Assembly (NCBI RefSeq): GCF_900292015.1
Contig: NZ_LR130759.1
Span: forward strand, 5,022,001 to 5,086,000
Source of the DNA: Mycobacterium basiliense
GTDB taxonomy: Bacteria; Actinomycetota; Actinomycetes; Mycobacteriales; Mycobacteriaceae
Direction of reading: 5' to 3'
Length of the DNA stretch: 64,000 bases
Shown: one piece after another, positions 15,711-24,238 of the stretch
How the letters are laid out: every line of letters begins with the position of its first letter
How positions within the stretch are numbered: the stretch's first letter is position 1
The notes under the pieces: generated by a model
Told to the model about the DNA's origin: nothing
Databases searched by the model: none
Seen by the model: only the letters and a program-made list of their open reading frames with translations
Program-made: the position numbers and the translations under genes

Positions 15711-16838
15711 TTACCCCAGCATTCTCGCCGCAATTTGCATCTGGCGCATTGCGATTCGCGCGCGCCAGTCTTCTTCGGAAATCTTGTTGTGGTCGAGATA
15801 TGGCAGCGCGTCAGGTATCGAGTCGAAATCAACCAGCTCGACGGCCGGCCCGTCGGCCTCGGTGAGCTGCCGGGACACCCGCTGCCAACGGAACTGCAAG
15901 AAGCCGCGCCGGTGACCGAGCGTCTCCACCCAATTGGTGACACCCGGATTGCGGTCGGCGACGACGATGCGAACCCTACCGTCCGGATCCGCCTGTGCCT
16001 GGGTGTTGTTCAGCGAGGTCTGGTGATTGATGTAGTCCAGCGAGATGTACCACATGCTGCCCAGCTGGAAGCCCAGGTAGGGAGCATCGCTGACCGGTAC
16101 GGTGATTACCAGGGCCTGATCGGGCCGCAGATCGAAATGGCCGGCGGACGAGTACTGAGTGGCCAAACCGCCCGGCGTCAGCCGCGGCGCCACCATCGTG
16201 TTGACCGGAATGTTGAGATAGAACCACTGCGGAAATTGCAGCCAGGTTTTTACCCGCTCAAGGAGTTGCTTTCCCGCTGTGGTGTAGCGCTTTTCGATGG
16301 TCTCGCGGGTCAACGACCGGGGGGCAGTGCCAGCGGTGTCGAGCCGGGAGATGGCCAGGGTGCCGCGCTGCTGTGACCAGTCTGCGTATACCTCACGGAT
16401 GACGAGTTGCCCGGAGCTGGTCGGCCGTAGTTGCCACTGGAAGCTACCGTCCGCTGCGATCTCAAGTTCCCGGTCGTCGAATGCCGCCTGGCTGGCGGGC
16501 ACGTTGTCGTCGGTGTACTCGCCGCCGAGCAGCTGGAAGCTCAGGTCGGTGGTGGTACCACGTCTGCCGGTGACCACGTAGTCGCGGTCAGCGTGCACCC
16601 TGGTACCGAAATACAGGGTGTCAGGGTTATCCAGCCCCATCTTGGTGAACGGGCCGGTGCCCGACTGCAGGAATGGGTGGTCACGCTCATAGTCGAACGC
16701 CAGGTGCATGCAGCCGGCGATGCAGCCGGCCAGATACTGCAGTCCCTCGAGCAGATCGGCTTCGGTTTCAACATGCGGCGCGGCGGCCACCAGCTTCTCG
16801 GCTTCCGCGATCGCCGCGGTCAGCGGATTTGAGAACAC
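15711..16838 (-). CDS. DUF1214-domain protein (Rv3531c-like)
   Basis: The 375-residue soluble protein has GLDNPDTLYFGTRVHADRDYVVTG near the N-terminus and a C-terminal SDAPYLGFQLGSMWYISLDY...ADRNPGVTNWVETLGHRRG region typical of DUF1214/DUF1254 proteins, which have no agreed enzymatic role. It is the first gene of an operon with an SDR and a sulfotransferase. Its ATG (16838) lies 11 bp downstream of a KstR operator, so it belongs to the cholesterol regulon by position. Function unassigned. Confidence 0.82.
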   Translation of the reverse strand: MFSNPLTAAIAEAEKLVAAAPHVETEADLLEGLQYLAGCIAGCMHLAFDYERDHPFLQSGTGPFTKMGLDNPDTLYFGTRVHADRDYVVTGRRGTTTDLSFQLLGGEYTDDNVPASQAAFDDRELEIAADGSFQWQLRPTSSGQLVIREVYADWSQQRGTLAISRLDTAGTAPRSLTRETIEKRYTTAGKQLLERVKTWLQFPQWFYLNIPVNTMVAPRLTPGGLATQYSSAGHFDLRPDQALVITVPVSDAPYLGFQLGSMWYISLDYINHQTSLNNTQAQADPDGRVRIVVADRNPGVTNWVETLGHRRGFLQFRWQRVSRQLTEADGPAVELVDFDSIPDALPYLDHNKISEEDWRARIAMRQMQIAARMLG

Positions 16839-16849
16839 GACTTCGACGC

Positions 16850-16863
16850 TAGAACGTGTTCCT
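16850..16863. promoter_or_regulatory. KstR operator upstream of Rv3531c-Rv3529c-like operon
   Basis: TAGAACGTGTTCCT has the full left half-site and the AAC-NN-GTT core, with a partly degenerate right flank. It is 11 bp upstream of ATG 16838 on the minus strand. The region 16839-16929 is the place where I recall two PPE genes (PPE61 and PPE62) in H37Rv; here only 91 bp remain. Confidence 0.78.
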
Positions 16864-16929
16864 ATTTTGAGTCAATGGCTAACATTTGCGCGCGTGGAAG
16901 CGGCGCAGGTAGACGAAGCTCGCTCACTT

Positions 16930-17979
16930 CTAGACGACCGCGCCGCTGTCCTGCTCGCGCTTGATTTCCAGGGCGATGTCAATGAGCTGATCCTCTTGAC
17001 CACCGATGAGCTTGCGCTGGCCCGCCCGGTGCAGGAGCTGATGCGCCGGCACGCCATAGCGCTCGGACTGGCGGACGGCGTGCTTGAGGAAGCTGGAATA
17101 CACCCCGGAGTACCCCATGATCAACGCGTTACGGTCGAGCAGACATTCGGCGGGCATTGCCGGGCGCACCACGTCCTCAGCGGCGTCGGCGATGTCGAAA
17201 AAGTCGATACCGGTCTTGACCCCGATCTTGTCGAACACCCCGATCAGTGCCTCGACGGGCGCGTTGCCCGCCCCGGCGCCAAACCGGCGCACGCTGCCGT
17301 CGATCTGCTTAGCTCCGGCGCGCACCGCCTCGACCGAGTTGGCGACCCCCAGGCCAAGGTTTTCATGGCCGTGAAAGCCCACCTGAGCGTCCTCGCCGAG
17401 CTCGGCGACCAGGGCGGACACCCGGTCGGCGACGCCGTCGAGCACCAGCGCACCGGCGGAGTCCACGACGTACACGCACTGACAACCGGCATCGGCCATA
17501 ATGCGGGCCTGGGCGGCCAGCTTCTCCGGCGGAATCGTGTGGGCCATCATCAAGAACCCGACGGTTTCCAGACCCAGTTCACGGGCCAACCCGAAATGTT
17601 GAATGGATACGTCGGCCTCGGTGCAATGGGTCGCGATCCGGCAAATCGACCCACCATTGTCCTGCGCTTGTTTGATGTCTTCCTTGGTACCCACACCTGG
17701 CAGCATCAAAAACGCGATCTTGGCTTCCTTGGCCGTCTGGGCGGCCAATTTGATCAGTTCCTGTTCGGGGGTTTTGGAGAAGCCGTAGTTGAACGACGAC
17801 CCGCCCAGCCCGTCGCCGTGGGTCACCTCAATCACCGGCACCCCGGCGGCATCAAGGGCCGCCACGATGGCGCCAACCTCCTCTTTGGTGAATTGGTGAC
17901 GCTTGTGGTGCGACCCGTCGCGCAACGACGTGTCGGTGATGCGGATATCCCAGGCGCCTTGAAAAATTTGGCCGCTCAT
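16930..17979 (-). CDS. hsaF: 4-hydroxy-2-oxohexanoate aldolase HsaF
   Basis: The 349-residue class II pyruvate aldolase has [18 protein letters not shown], with the metal-binding Asp and the catalytic/metal His region, and [14 protein letters not shown], with two further metal-binding histidines. It cleaves 4-hydroxy-2-oxohexanoate, from steroid rings A/B, into pyruvate and propanal. The aldehyde is channelled to HsaG. Its ATG overlaps the hsaG stop as ATGA, and AGGAGGAA precedes it. Cytosolic HsaF-HsaG complex. Confidence 0.95.
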   Translation of the reverse strand: MSGQIFQGAWDIRITDTSLRDGSHHKRHQFTKEEVGAIVAALDAAGVPVIEVTHGDGLGGSSFNYGFSKTPEQELIKLAAQTAKEAKIAFLMLPGVGTKEDIKQAQDNGGSICRIATHCTEADVSIQHFGLARELGLETVGFLMMAHTIPPEKLAAQARIMADAGCQCVYVVDSAGALVLDGVADRVSALVAELGEDAQVGFHGHENLGLGVANSVEAVRAGAKQIDGSVRRFGAGAGNAPVEALIGVFDKIGVKTGIDFFDIADAAEDVVRPAMPAECLLDRNALIMGYSGVYSSFLKHAVRQSERYGVPAHQLLHRAGQRKLIGGQEDQLIDIALEIKREQDSGAVV

Positions 17980-18902
17980 CGCGTTCCTCCTGACACCGCA
18001 AGTGTCTCCTTGGCGATTTCCTCGCCGACCTTGGTCGCTGCCGCCGTCATGATGTCGAGGTTGCCGGCATACGGTGGCAAGTAATCTCCGGCACCTTCCA
18101 CCTCGACGAAGGTGGTAACCACCGCCTGGCCGCCCGAATTCAGCGACGGCTCATCGAACTGCGGCTCGTTGAGCAACCGATACCCCGGCACGTAGGTCTG
18201 CACCTCACCCACAACCTCATGGATGGAGGCGGCGATCGCGTCGCGGTCGGCGTCGACGGGAATGGCGCAGAAAATGGTGTCGCGCATGATCATCGGCGGA
18301 TCGGCGGGGTTCAAGATGATGATTGCCTTGCCTCGGTCGGCGCCGCCGATCGTTTCGACGCCCTTGCTGGTGGTCTTGGTGAACTCGTCGATGTTGGCCC
18401 GGGTCCCGGGGCCTGCCGAGACTGAGGCCACCGACGCCACGATTTCGGCGTAAGGGACGCCACCTTGTTCGGCGACCGCGCGCGCCACGGCGTACACGAT
18501 GGGAATAGTCGCCTGTCCCCCGCAGGTGATCATGTTGACGTTGGGGGCATCCAGATGCTCCCGCAGGTTCGCCGGTGGGATCACCGCCGGACCCACCGCG
18601 GCCGGCGTCAGATCGATGGCGCGGATTCCGACGTCGGCGTACTTCGGCGCGGCCGCCTTATGCACATAGGCACTGGTGGCCTCGAACACCAGGTCGGGTT
18701 TCTCCGGCTGCGCGAGCAGCCAGTCGACACCCTCGTGCGTGGTCTCCAAACCCAACTTGCGGGCTCGTGCCAGCCCTTCGCTTTCCGGGTCGATGCCGAC
18801 CATCCAGCGCGGCTCCAGCCAATCGGATCGCAACAGCTTGTAGAGCAGGTCGGTACTGATATTGCCCGAACCAACAATGGCCACACTTGCCTTCGACGGC
18901 AT
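17976..18902 (-). CDS. hsaG: CoA-acylating propanal dehydrogenase HsaG
   Basis: The 308-residue product has an N-terminal Rossmann motif ([17 protein letters not shown]), the catalytic cysteine in [16 protein letters not shown], and the [15 protein letters not shown] segment characteristic of acylating acetaldehyde/propanal dehydrogenases. It oxidises propanal from HsaF to propionyl-CoA with NAD. It lies between hsaE and hsaF in one operon; the 44-bp gap to hsaE carries only a weak AAC-NN-GTT core. Confidence 0.95.
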   Translation of the reverse strand: MPSKASVAIVGSGNISTDLLYKLLRSDWLEPRWMVGIDPESEGLARARKLGLETTHEGVDWLLAQPEKPDLVFEATSAYVHKAAAPKYADVGIRAIDLTPAAVGPAVIPPANLREHLDAPNVNMITCGGQATIPIVYAVARAVAEQGGVPYAEIVASVASVSAGPGTRANIDEFTKTTSKGVETIGGADRGKAIIILNPADPPMIMRDTIFCAIPVDADRDAIAASIHEVVGEVQTYVPGYRLLNEPQFDEPSLNSGGQAVVTTFVEVEGAGDYLPPYAGNLDIMTAAATKVGEEIAKETLAVSGGTR

Positions 18903-18946
18903 GCTGCTCCTTATTACCGCTCTCGATACTCGAAACTAGTTCGGTG

Positions 18947-19732
18947 CTATTCGAACGACAACCGAACCGAACCCAGCCCGGTGAAGTCGGCGATGAACTC
19001 GTCGCCGGCGCGGGCGTCGACCGCAAACGTGCACGATCCCGGTAGCACGATGTCGCCCTTTTTCAGCCGCACCCCGAAGCTTTCCACCTTGCGAGCCAGC
19101 CAGGCGACCGCCGTGGCCGGGTTCCCCAGCACCGCGTCGCTGCGTCCCTCGGCGGCCATCTCGCCATTGCGGGTCAGCACCGCGTCGATCGCTTTCACAT
19201 CGACATCGGCCGGCGACACCCGCGCCGCACCCAGCACGAAGCCCGCGGCGGAGGCGTTATCGGCGATGGTGTCGCAGATTTTGATCTGCCAATCCTTGAT
19301 CCGGGTGTCGATCAGCTCAATCGACGGGACCAGGGCCTCGGTGCCCGCCAAGACATCGTCCTCCGTGCATCCGGCACCGGGCAGGTCAGCGGACAGGATG
19401 AAGCCGACCTCCACCTCCACCCGCGGGTACAGGTACTTCGCGGCCTTGACCGGGGCGTCTTCAAACACCCGCATGTCGTCAAGGAGATGCCCATAGTCCG
19501 GTTCATCGACACCCATCATCTGCTGCATGATCGGCGACGACAGCCCGACCTTGTGACCCACCACCCGCGCCCCCTCGCCCACCCGCCGACGAATGTTGAT
19601 CAGCTGGATCTCGTAGGCGTCAACCACGTCAATATCGAGGTAGGCGGGGGTCAAGGGCGCAATCGGCTCACGGCTGCGTTCGGCTCGCGCCAGGTCGGCG
19701 GCGATGTTGTCGCGGGTCGGAGCAGCGAGCAT
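18947..19732 (-). CDS. hsaE: 2-hydroxyhexa-2,4-dienoate hydratase HsaE
   Basis: The 261-residue member of the fumarylacetoacetate-hydrolase/MhpD family carries VGHKVGLSSPIMQQMMGVDEPDYG and the metal-binding carboxylates in the PRVEVEVGFILS segment. It hydrates 2-hydroxyhexa-2,4-dienoate, released by HsaD, to the substrate of HsaF. It is the first gene of the hsaE-hsaG-hsaF operon, divergent from kstD, with the shared KstR operator at 19802-19815. Confidence 0.95.
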   Translation of the reverse strand: MLAAPTRDNIAADLARAERSREPIAPLTPAYLDIDVVDAYEIQLINIRRRVGEGARVVGHKVGLSSPIMQQMMGVDEPDYGHLLDDMRVFEDAPVKAAKYLYPRVEVEVGFILSADLPGAGCTEDDVLAGTEALVPSIELIDTRIKDWQIKICDTIADNASAAGFVLGAARVSPADVDVKAIDAVLTRNGEMAAEGRSDAVLGNPATAVAWLARKVESFGVRLKKGDIVLPGSCTFAVDARAGDEFIADFTGLGSVRLSFE

Positions 19733-19801
19733 TTACCGGAAGTCCCCTCGTCGTGCTGACATCATGATGACCGGGCCGGTAGCGCCCGACCCCGGCAATT
19801 C

Positions 19802-19815
19802 TATAACGTGTTCTA
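19802..19815. promoter_or_regulatory. KstR operator between hsaE and kstD
   Basis: TATAACGTGTTCTA has the AAC-NN-GTT core and ends one base before the kstD ATG (19817). Such closeness means that KstR would cover the start region of kstD, and the mRNA may be leaderless or nearly so. The divergent hsaE start is 69 bp away. Confidence 0.82.
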
Positions 19816-19816
19816 C

Positions 19817-21511
19817 ATGACAGCACAGGACTACGACGTGGTCGTGGTCGGAAGTGGCGGTGCCGGCATGGTCGCTGCCCTCACCGCCGCGCACCGGGGC
19901 CTCTCGACCATGGTCATCGAGAAGGCGTCGCACTTTGGCGGCTCGACGGCGCGCTCGGGCGGCGGTGTCTGGATTCCGAACAACGAAGTCCTCCGGCGCG
20001 CCAAGGTCGCGGACACACCCGAGGCGGCGCGCACCTATTTGCACGGCATCATCGGCGACCAATCGGTGAGCGGGGTGGACCCGCAGCGCATCGACACCTA
20101 CCTGCAGCGTGGGCCCGAGATGCTGTCCTTCGTGCTGAAGCACACGCCGTTGAAGATGTGCTGGGTGCCGGGATACTCCGACTATTACCCCGAGGCACCG
20201 GGCGGGCGCTCCGGCGGCCGCTCGATTGAGCCAAAGCCGTTCAATGCCCGCAAGCTCGGCGTCGACGAAGCTGGGCTCGAACCTGCCTACGGCAAGGTGC
20301 CGCTCAATGTGGTTGTCATGCAGCAAGATTACGTGCGGCTGAACCAACTGAAGCGACACCCCCGGGGTGTGCTGCGCAGCATGAAGGTGGGTGCCCGCAC
20401 GATGTGGGCGAAGGCAACCGGCAAAAACCTTGTCGGTATGGGCCGAGCCCTGATCGGACCACTGCGGATCGGCTTGCAGCGGGCCGGTGTACCGGTGGTA
20501 CTCAATACCGCGTTGACCGACCTCCACGTCGAAGACGGTGTGGTCCGCGGCGTCTACGTGCGCGACACCAACGCTGCGGAGCCGGCTGAACCCAGGCTGA
20601 TCCGCGCCCGGCGCGGCGTGATCCTGGCGGCGGGCGGTTTCGAGCACAACGAACAGATGCGGGTGAAGTACCAGCGCGCGCCGATCACCACCGAATGGAC
20701 CGTGGGCGCCAAGGCCAATACCGGCGACGGCATCATCGCCGGTGAAAAACTGGGTGCCGCACTCGATCTCATGGAGGACGCGTGGTGGGGACCGACGGTG
20801 CCACTGGTCGGCAAACCGTGGTTTGCATTGTCCGAGCGAAATTCGCCGGGATCGATCATCGTCAATATGTCGGGCAAGCGGTTCATGAACGAATCGATGC
20901 CGTACGTTGAAGCCTGCCATCACATGTACGGCGGTCTGCATGGCCAGGGCCCCGGACCGGGGGAGAACATTCCCGCGTGGCTAGTATTCGATCAGCAGTA
21001 CCGGGACCGCTACATCTTCGCGGGACTGCAACCCGGGCAGCGCATTCCACGTAAATGGTTGGAGTCGGGCGTCATTGTCCAGGCCGACACACTTGAAGAA
21101 CTGGCCGGCAAGGCCGGCCTTCCCGTCGATGAATTCGTCTCGACGGTATCACGTTTCAACACCTTCGCGCGGGCAGGCGTCGATGAGGACTACCACCGTG
21201 GCGAGAGTGCCTACGACAGGTACTACGGGGACCCGACCATCAAGCCCAATCCCAACCTGGGCGAGATCACCCACGCCCCGTATTACGCTGCCAAAATGGT
21301 TCCCGGGGACCTCGGCACCAAAGGTGGAATCCGCACCGACGTTCACGCCCGCGCCTTACGCGATGACGGAAGCTTCATCGAAGGTCTTTATGCGGCAGGC
21401 AATGTCAGCGGCCCGGTGATGGGTCACACCTATCCTGGTCCGGGTGGCACCATCGGGCCGGCGATGACATTCGGCTACCTGGCCGCCCTGCACATTGCCG
21501 GAGAGCGCTAA
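19817..21511 (+). CDS. kstD: 3-ketosteroid delta-1-dehydrogenase KstD
   Basis: The 564-residue flavoprotein begins MTAQDYDVVVVGSGGAGMVA; GSGGAG is the FAD dinucleotide-binding loop. Also visible are STARSGGGVWIPNN and the C-terminal GNVSGPVMGHTYPGPGGTIGP FAD/active-site segment. It introduces the C1-C2 double bond into 3-ketosteroid ring A. A GTG at 19808 in frame would add three residues, but it lies inside the KstR operator, so ATG 19817 was chosen; it gives the family length. One base separates its stop from hsd4B. Confidence 0.96.
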   Translation: MTAQDYDVVVVGSGGAGMVAALTAAHRGLSTMVIEKASHFGGSTARSGGGVWIPNNEVLRRAKVADTPEAARTYLHGIIGDQSVSGVDPQRIDTYLQRGPEMLSFVLKHTPLKMCWVPGYSDYYPEAPGGRSGGRSIEPKPFNARKLGVDEAGLEPAYGKVPLNVVVMQQDYVRLNQLKRHPRGVLRSMKVGARTMWAKATGKNLVGMGRALIGPLRIGLQRAGVPVVLNTALTDLHVEDGVVRGVYVRDTNAAEPAEPRLIRARRGVILAAGGFEHNEQMRVKYQRAPITTEWTVGAKANTGDGIIAGEKLGAALDLMEDAWWGPTVPLVGKPWFALSERNSPGSIIVNMSGKRFMNESMPYVEACHHMYGGLHGQGPGPGENIPAWLVFDQQYRDRYIFAGLQPGQRIPRKWLESGVIVQADTLEELAGKAGLPVDEFVSTVSRFNTFARAGVDEDYHRGESAYDRYYGDPTIKPNPNLGEITHAPYYAAKMVPGDLGTKGGIRTDVHARALRDDGSFIEGLYAAGNVSGPVMGHTYPGPGGTIGPAMTFGYLAALHIAGER

Positions 21512-21512
21512 C

Positions 21513-22373
21513 ATGCCGATCGATGTAGACGTCGCTTTGAACGCCACGTTGGATCCCGTCGAATTCTCGTGGGCGAGCAGCGATATTCAGCTCTATCACC
21601 TTGGCTTGGGCGCAGGCGCGGATCCGATGGATCCGCGCGAGCTGCGCTACCTGGTGGACGACACGCCTCAGGTGTTGCCCACCTTCGGCACGGTGGCGGC
21701 CACCTTCCACGCCACCAAGCCGCCGACCGTGCAGTTTCCCGGCATCGACGTCGAGCTGAGCAAGGTATTGCACGCCAGCGAGCGGGTGGAAGTTCCTGCG
21801 CCGCTACCCCCGTCGGGTTCGGCTCGGGCCGTCACTCGGTTCACTGACATCTGGGACAAGGGCAAGGCCGCGGTCATCTGGAGCGAGACGACGGTCACCG
21901 CGCCCGACGGGACCCACCTCTGGACCCAGAAGCGATCAATCTTCGCTCGCGGCGAAGGTGGCTTCGGTGGCGAGCGGGGACCATCGGGGTCAGATGCCGC
22001 GCCGGAGCGGGCACCCGATCTTGAGATCGCACTGCCGATTCTGCCGCAGCAGGCGCTGCTGTACCGACTCTGCGGCGACCGCAACCCGCTGCACTCCGAC
22101 CCCGAATTTGCGGCAGCCGCAGGGTTTCACCAGCCAATTCTGCACGGCCTGTGTACCTACGGCATGGCCTGCAAGGCGATCACCGACGCGTTCCTGGACG
22201 GCGACGCCTCCGCCGTCGCCGCCTACGGCGCGCGCTTTGCAGGTGTGGCATTCCCTGGCGAGACCTTGCAGGTCAACGTCTGGAAGGACGACGGCCGACT
22301 TGCTGCCGGCGTTGTCGCGCCGTCGCGTGACAACGCCGTCGTGCTGAGCGGCGTCGAACTGGTGCCCGCGTAA
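21513..22373 (+). CDS. hsd4B: MaoC-type 2-enoyl-CoA hydratase (Rv3538-like)
   Basis: The 286-residue double-hotdog protein has the hydratase motif DRNPLHSDPEFAAAAGFHQPILHGLCTYG, with catalytic Asp and His, in its C-terminal half. Family members are (R)-specific 2-enoyl-CoA hydratases. In steroid catabolism this enzyme acts on the side-chain enoyl-CoA. It is co-transcribed with kstD, and a strong folded structure follows 12 bp after the stop. Confidence 0.9.
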   Translation: MPIDVDVALNATLDPVEFSWASSDIQLYHLGLGAGADPMDPRELRYLVDDTPQVLPTFGTVAATFHATKPPTVQFPGIDVELSKVLHASERVEVPAPLPPSGSARAVTRFTDIWDKGKAAVIWSETTVTAPDGTHLWTQKRSIFARGEGGFGGERGPSGSDAAPERAPDLEIALPILPQQALLYRLCGDRNPLHSDPEFAAAAGFHQPILHGLCTYGMACKAITDAFLDGDASAVAAYGARFAGVAFPGETLQVNVWKDDGRLAAGVVAPSRDNAVVLSGVELVPA

Positions 22374-22384
22374 CACTGATTCCT

Positions 22385-22430
22385 GGCTCGGCGAGCACCC
22401 TGCTCGCGCCCCGGGTACCGGGACCGAGCC
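22385..22430. terminator. Three-stem (three-way-junction-like) structure after hsd4B
   Basis: The outer stem GGCTCG (22385-22390) pairs with CGAGCC (22425-22430). It encloses hairpin GCGAGCA-CCC-TGCTCGC (22391-22407) and a second hairpin CCCGG-GTA-CCGGG (22410-22422). All three stems are perfect. It starts 12 bp after the hsd4B stop and most likely ends transcription of kstD-hsd4B, before the convergent ltp2 end at 22677. Confidence 0.55.
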
Positions 22431-22510
22431 ACCCCTCCGAGCCGACCGCCATGCGTGTCGATAGCGACGCGCGAAGCGCTGATCGAGCCGTGATCGCCGA
22501 CCAAGGTCAC

Positions 22511-22610
22511 GGCCGGGGACGGCGGCAAGGGGGGCCGCAACCTCGGGCATCGCCACCGGCGGTATCGGCCGGGCTGGCGGACTGGGCGGTTTCCCCGCTC
22601 TGACGGTAGC
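22511..22610 (+). pseudogene. Possible remnant of a PGRS/PPE-like gene
   Basis: In the 303-bp gap between hsd4B and ltp2, one frame reads AGDGGKGG (22512-22535) and another, shifted by one base after a G run, reads ATSGIATGGIGRAGGLGGFPAL (22537-22602). Gly-Gly-X spacing like this is typical of PE_PGRS and PPE-MPTR proteins. I recall PPE63 (Rv3539) at this locus in H37Rv. No start codon or PE/PPE domain remains, so this is a weak call; GC-rich chance sequence could also give it. Apart from this and the structure at 22385-22430 the gap shows nothing. Confidence 0.3.
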
Positions 22611-22676
22611 AACGGGACACCCTAACGATTCAACTGAGAGCTGCCAGCTCCCAGGATTGCCCTGGTGCCCGCGCCG

Positions 22677-23837
22677 CTAGCCCAGGATCAAACCGGACGT
22701 CGGCACACCGGTACCCGCGGTGACCAGCACGTGCTCGACGTCGGCTACCGGATTCACCGACGTACCGCGCAGCTGCCGTACCCCTTCGGCGATTCCGTTC
22801 ATGCCGTGGATGTACGCCTCACCGAGCTGACCGCCGTGCGTGTTGATCGGCAGCCGCCCCCCGACCTCGATCGCCCCGCCTGCGATGAAGTCCTTGGCCT
22901 CTCCCCTGCCGCAAAAGCCCAACTCCTCCAATTGAATCAGGGTGAACGGGGTGAAGTGGTCGTAGAGCACCGCGGTCTGGATGTCGGATGGCTCGAGACC
23001 CGATTGCTGCCACAGCTGGCGGCCCACCAGACCCATCTCAGGCAATCCGTCCAGCTCGGGTCGGTAATAGCTGACCATCGTGTACTGGTCCGGACTCGCT
23101 CCCTGCGATGCCGCCTCGATAATCGCCGGACGCTGCTTGAGGTCCCGGGCGCGTTCCGCCGATGTCACAACGATCGCCACCGCCCCATCGGTCTCCTGAC
23201 AGCAGTCCAGCAACCGCAACGGCTCGGCGATCCACCGCGAATTCTGATGGTCCTCAATGGTTATCGGCTTTTGGTAGAAGTAGGCTTTCGGGTTGTTGGC
23301 GGCATGCTTACGGTCGGCGACCGACACTGCGCCGAAGTCCCGGCTGGTGGCTCCAGACAGGTGCATGTAACGCTTGGCGATCATCGCGACCTGCGCAGCC
23401 GGCGTCGACAGCCCATGCGGATACGAGAACGAATTGTCCACGCCCGTCGAGTCCGCGTTCTCCGTCAACCGAGTCTGCACCTGTCCGAACCGCATGCCGG
23501 AGCGTTCATTGAAAGCCCGGTACGCCACCACGACATCGGCGATACCGGTGGCGACCGCCATTGCGGCATGCTGCACGGTCGCGCACGCGGCGCCGCCGCC
23601 GTAGTGGATCTTGGAGAAGAACTTCAGCTCACCGATCCCGGCGGCGCGCGCCACCGCAATTTCGGTGTTGGTGTCCATGGTGAACGTCGTGAGCCCGTCG
23701 ACATCGGCAGGGGGCAGGCCGGCATCGTCGAGCGCGTCCCGCACTGCCTCGGCGGCCAACCGCAACTCGCTGCGGCCGGAGTCCTTGGAGAAGTCGGTGG
23801 CGCCGATGCCGACGATGGCTGCCTTACCGGACAACAC
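22677..23837 (-). CDS. ltp2: Steroid side-chain aldolase Ltp2
   Basis: The 386-residue thiolase-fold protein is close to Rv3540c. It starts at GTG 23837 (VLSGKAAIVGIGATDFS), which overlaps the chsH1 stop as TAGTG; the frame extends upstream but the family start fits here. The nucleophile region reads KIHYGGGAACATVQ, and the C-terminus has YDHFTPFTLIQLEELGFCG and NTHGGQLGEAYIHG. With the DUF35 domain of ChsH2 it performs the retro-aldol cleavage that removes the last side-chain carbons, giving androstenedione-type ketone and propionyl-CoA. Last gene of the cyp125 (igr) operon. Confidence 0.95.
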   Translation of the reverse strand: MLSGKAAIVGIGATDFSKDSGRSELRLAAEAVRDALDDAGLPPADVDGLTTFTMDTNTEIAVARAAGIGELKFFSKIHYGGGAACATVQHAAMAVATGIADVVVAYRAFNERSGMRFGQVQTRLTENADSTGVDNSFSYPHGLSTPAAQVAMIAKRYMHLSGATSRDFGAVSVADRKHAANNPKAYFYQKPITIEDHQNSRWIAEPLRLLDCCQETDGAVAIVVTSAERARDLKQRPAIIEAASQGASPDQYTMVSYYRPELDGLPEMGLVGRQLWQQSGLEPSDIQTAVLYDHFTPFTLIQLEELGFCGRGEAKDFIAGGAIEVGGRLPINTHGGQLGEAYIHGMNGIAEGVRQLRGTSVNPVADVEHVLVTAGTGVPTSGLILG

Positions 23838-24238
23838 TATCCATCCCCGATCGTCAGCTTGACAGTCGCAATGACATGATCGCCGAGACTGTTGCGGCCC
23901 AATACTTTTACCGTGATCAGACCGTCCTCTATCGCCGTCACCTCGCCGGAAAACGTCACGGTGTCGTATGCGTACCACGGCACGCCGAGACGCAGTCCGA
24001 TCGACTTGATCAACGCCGACGGCCCCGCCCAATCGGTCACGTAGCGCTGCACCAGCCCAGTGTCGGTCAGGATGTTGACGAAGATATCGTCAGATCCTTT
24101 GGCTTGCGCCTTATCACGGTCATGGTGCACATCCTGAAAGTCCCGGGTAGCAAGGGCAGTCGAGATGATGAACGTCGGGTCACCATGCAACTTAAGCTCG
24201 GGCAGCGTGGTGCCAACCGCGATCGCGGGGGCGCTCAT
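23837..24238 (-). CDS. chsH1: MaoC-like enoyl-CoA hydratase subunit ChsH1
   Basis: The 133-residue hotdog protein starts MSAPAIAVGTTLPELKLHGDP. It has the hydratase signature ATRDFQDVHHDRDKA, with the Asp-His catalytic pair, and FVNILTDTGLVQRY. It forms an alpha2beta2 hydratase with ChsH2, acting on the 3-oxo-pregnadiene-carboxyl-CoA made by ChsE1-ChsE2. The ATG overlaps the chsH2 stop (ATGA), consistent with equal expression of the two subunits. Confidence 0.93.
   Translation of the reverse strand: MSAPAIAVGTTLPELKLHGDPTFIISTALATRDFQDVHHDRDKAQAKGSDDIFVNILTDTGLVQRYVTDWAGPSALIKSIGLRLGVPWYAYDTVTFSGEVTAIEDGLITVKVLGRNSLGDHVIATVKLTIGDG

Noticed and set aside
18934..18941. AAC-TA-GTT core between hsaE and hsaG
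   Set aside because: The core fits KstR, but the flanking bases match poorly, and it lies within an operon already served by the site at 19802.
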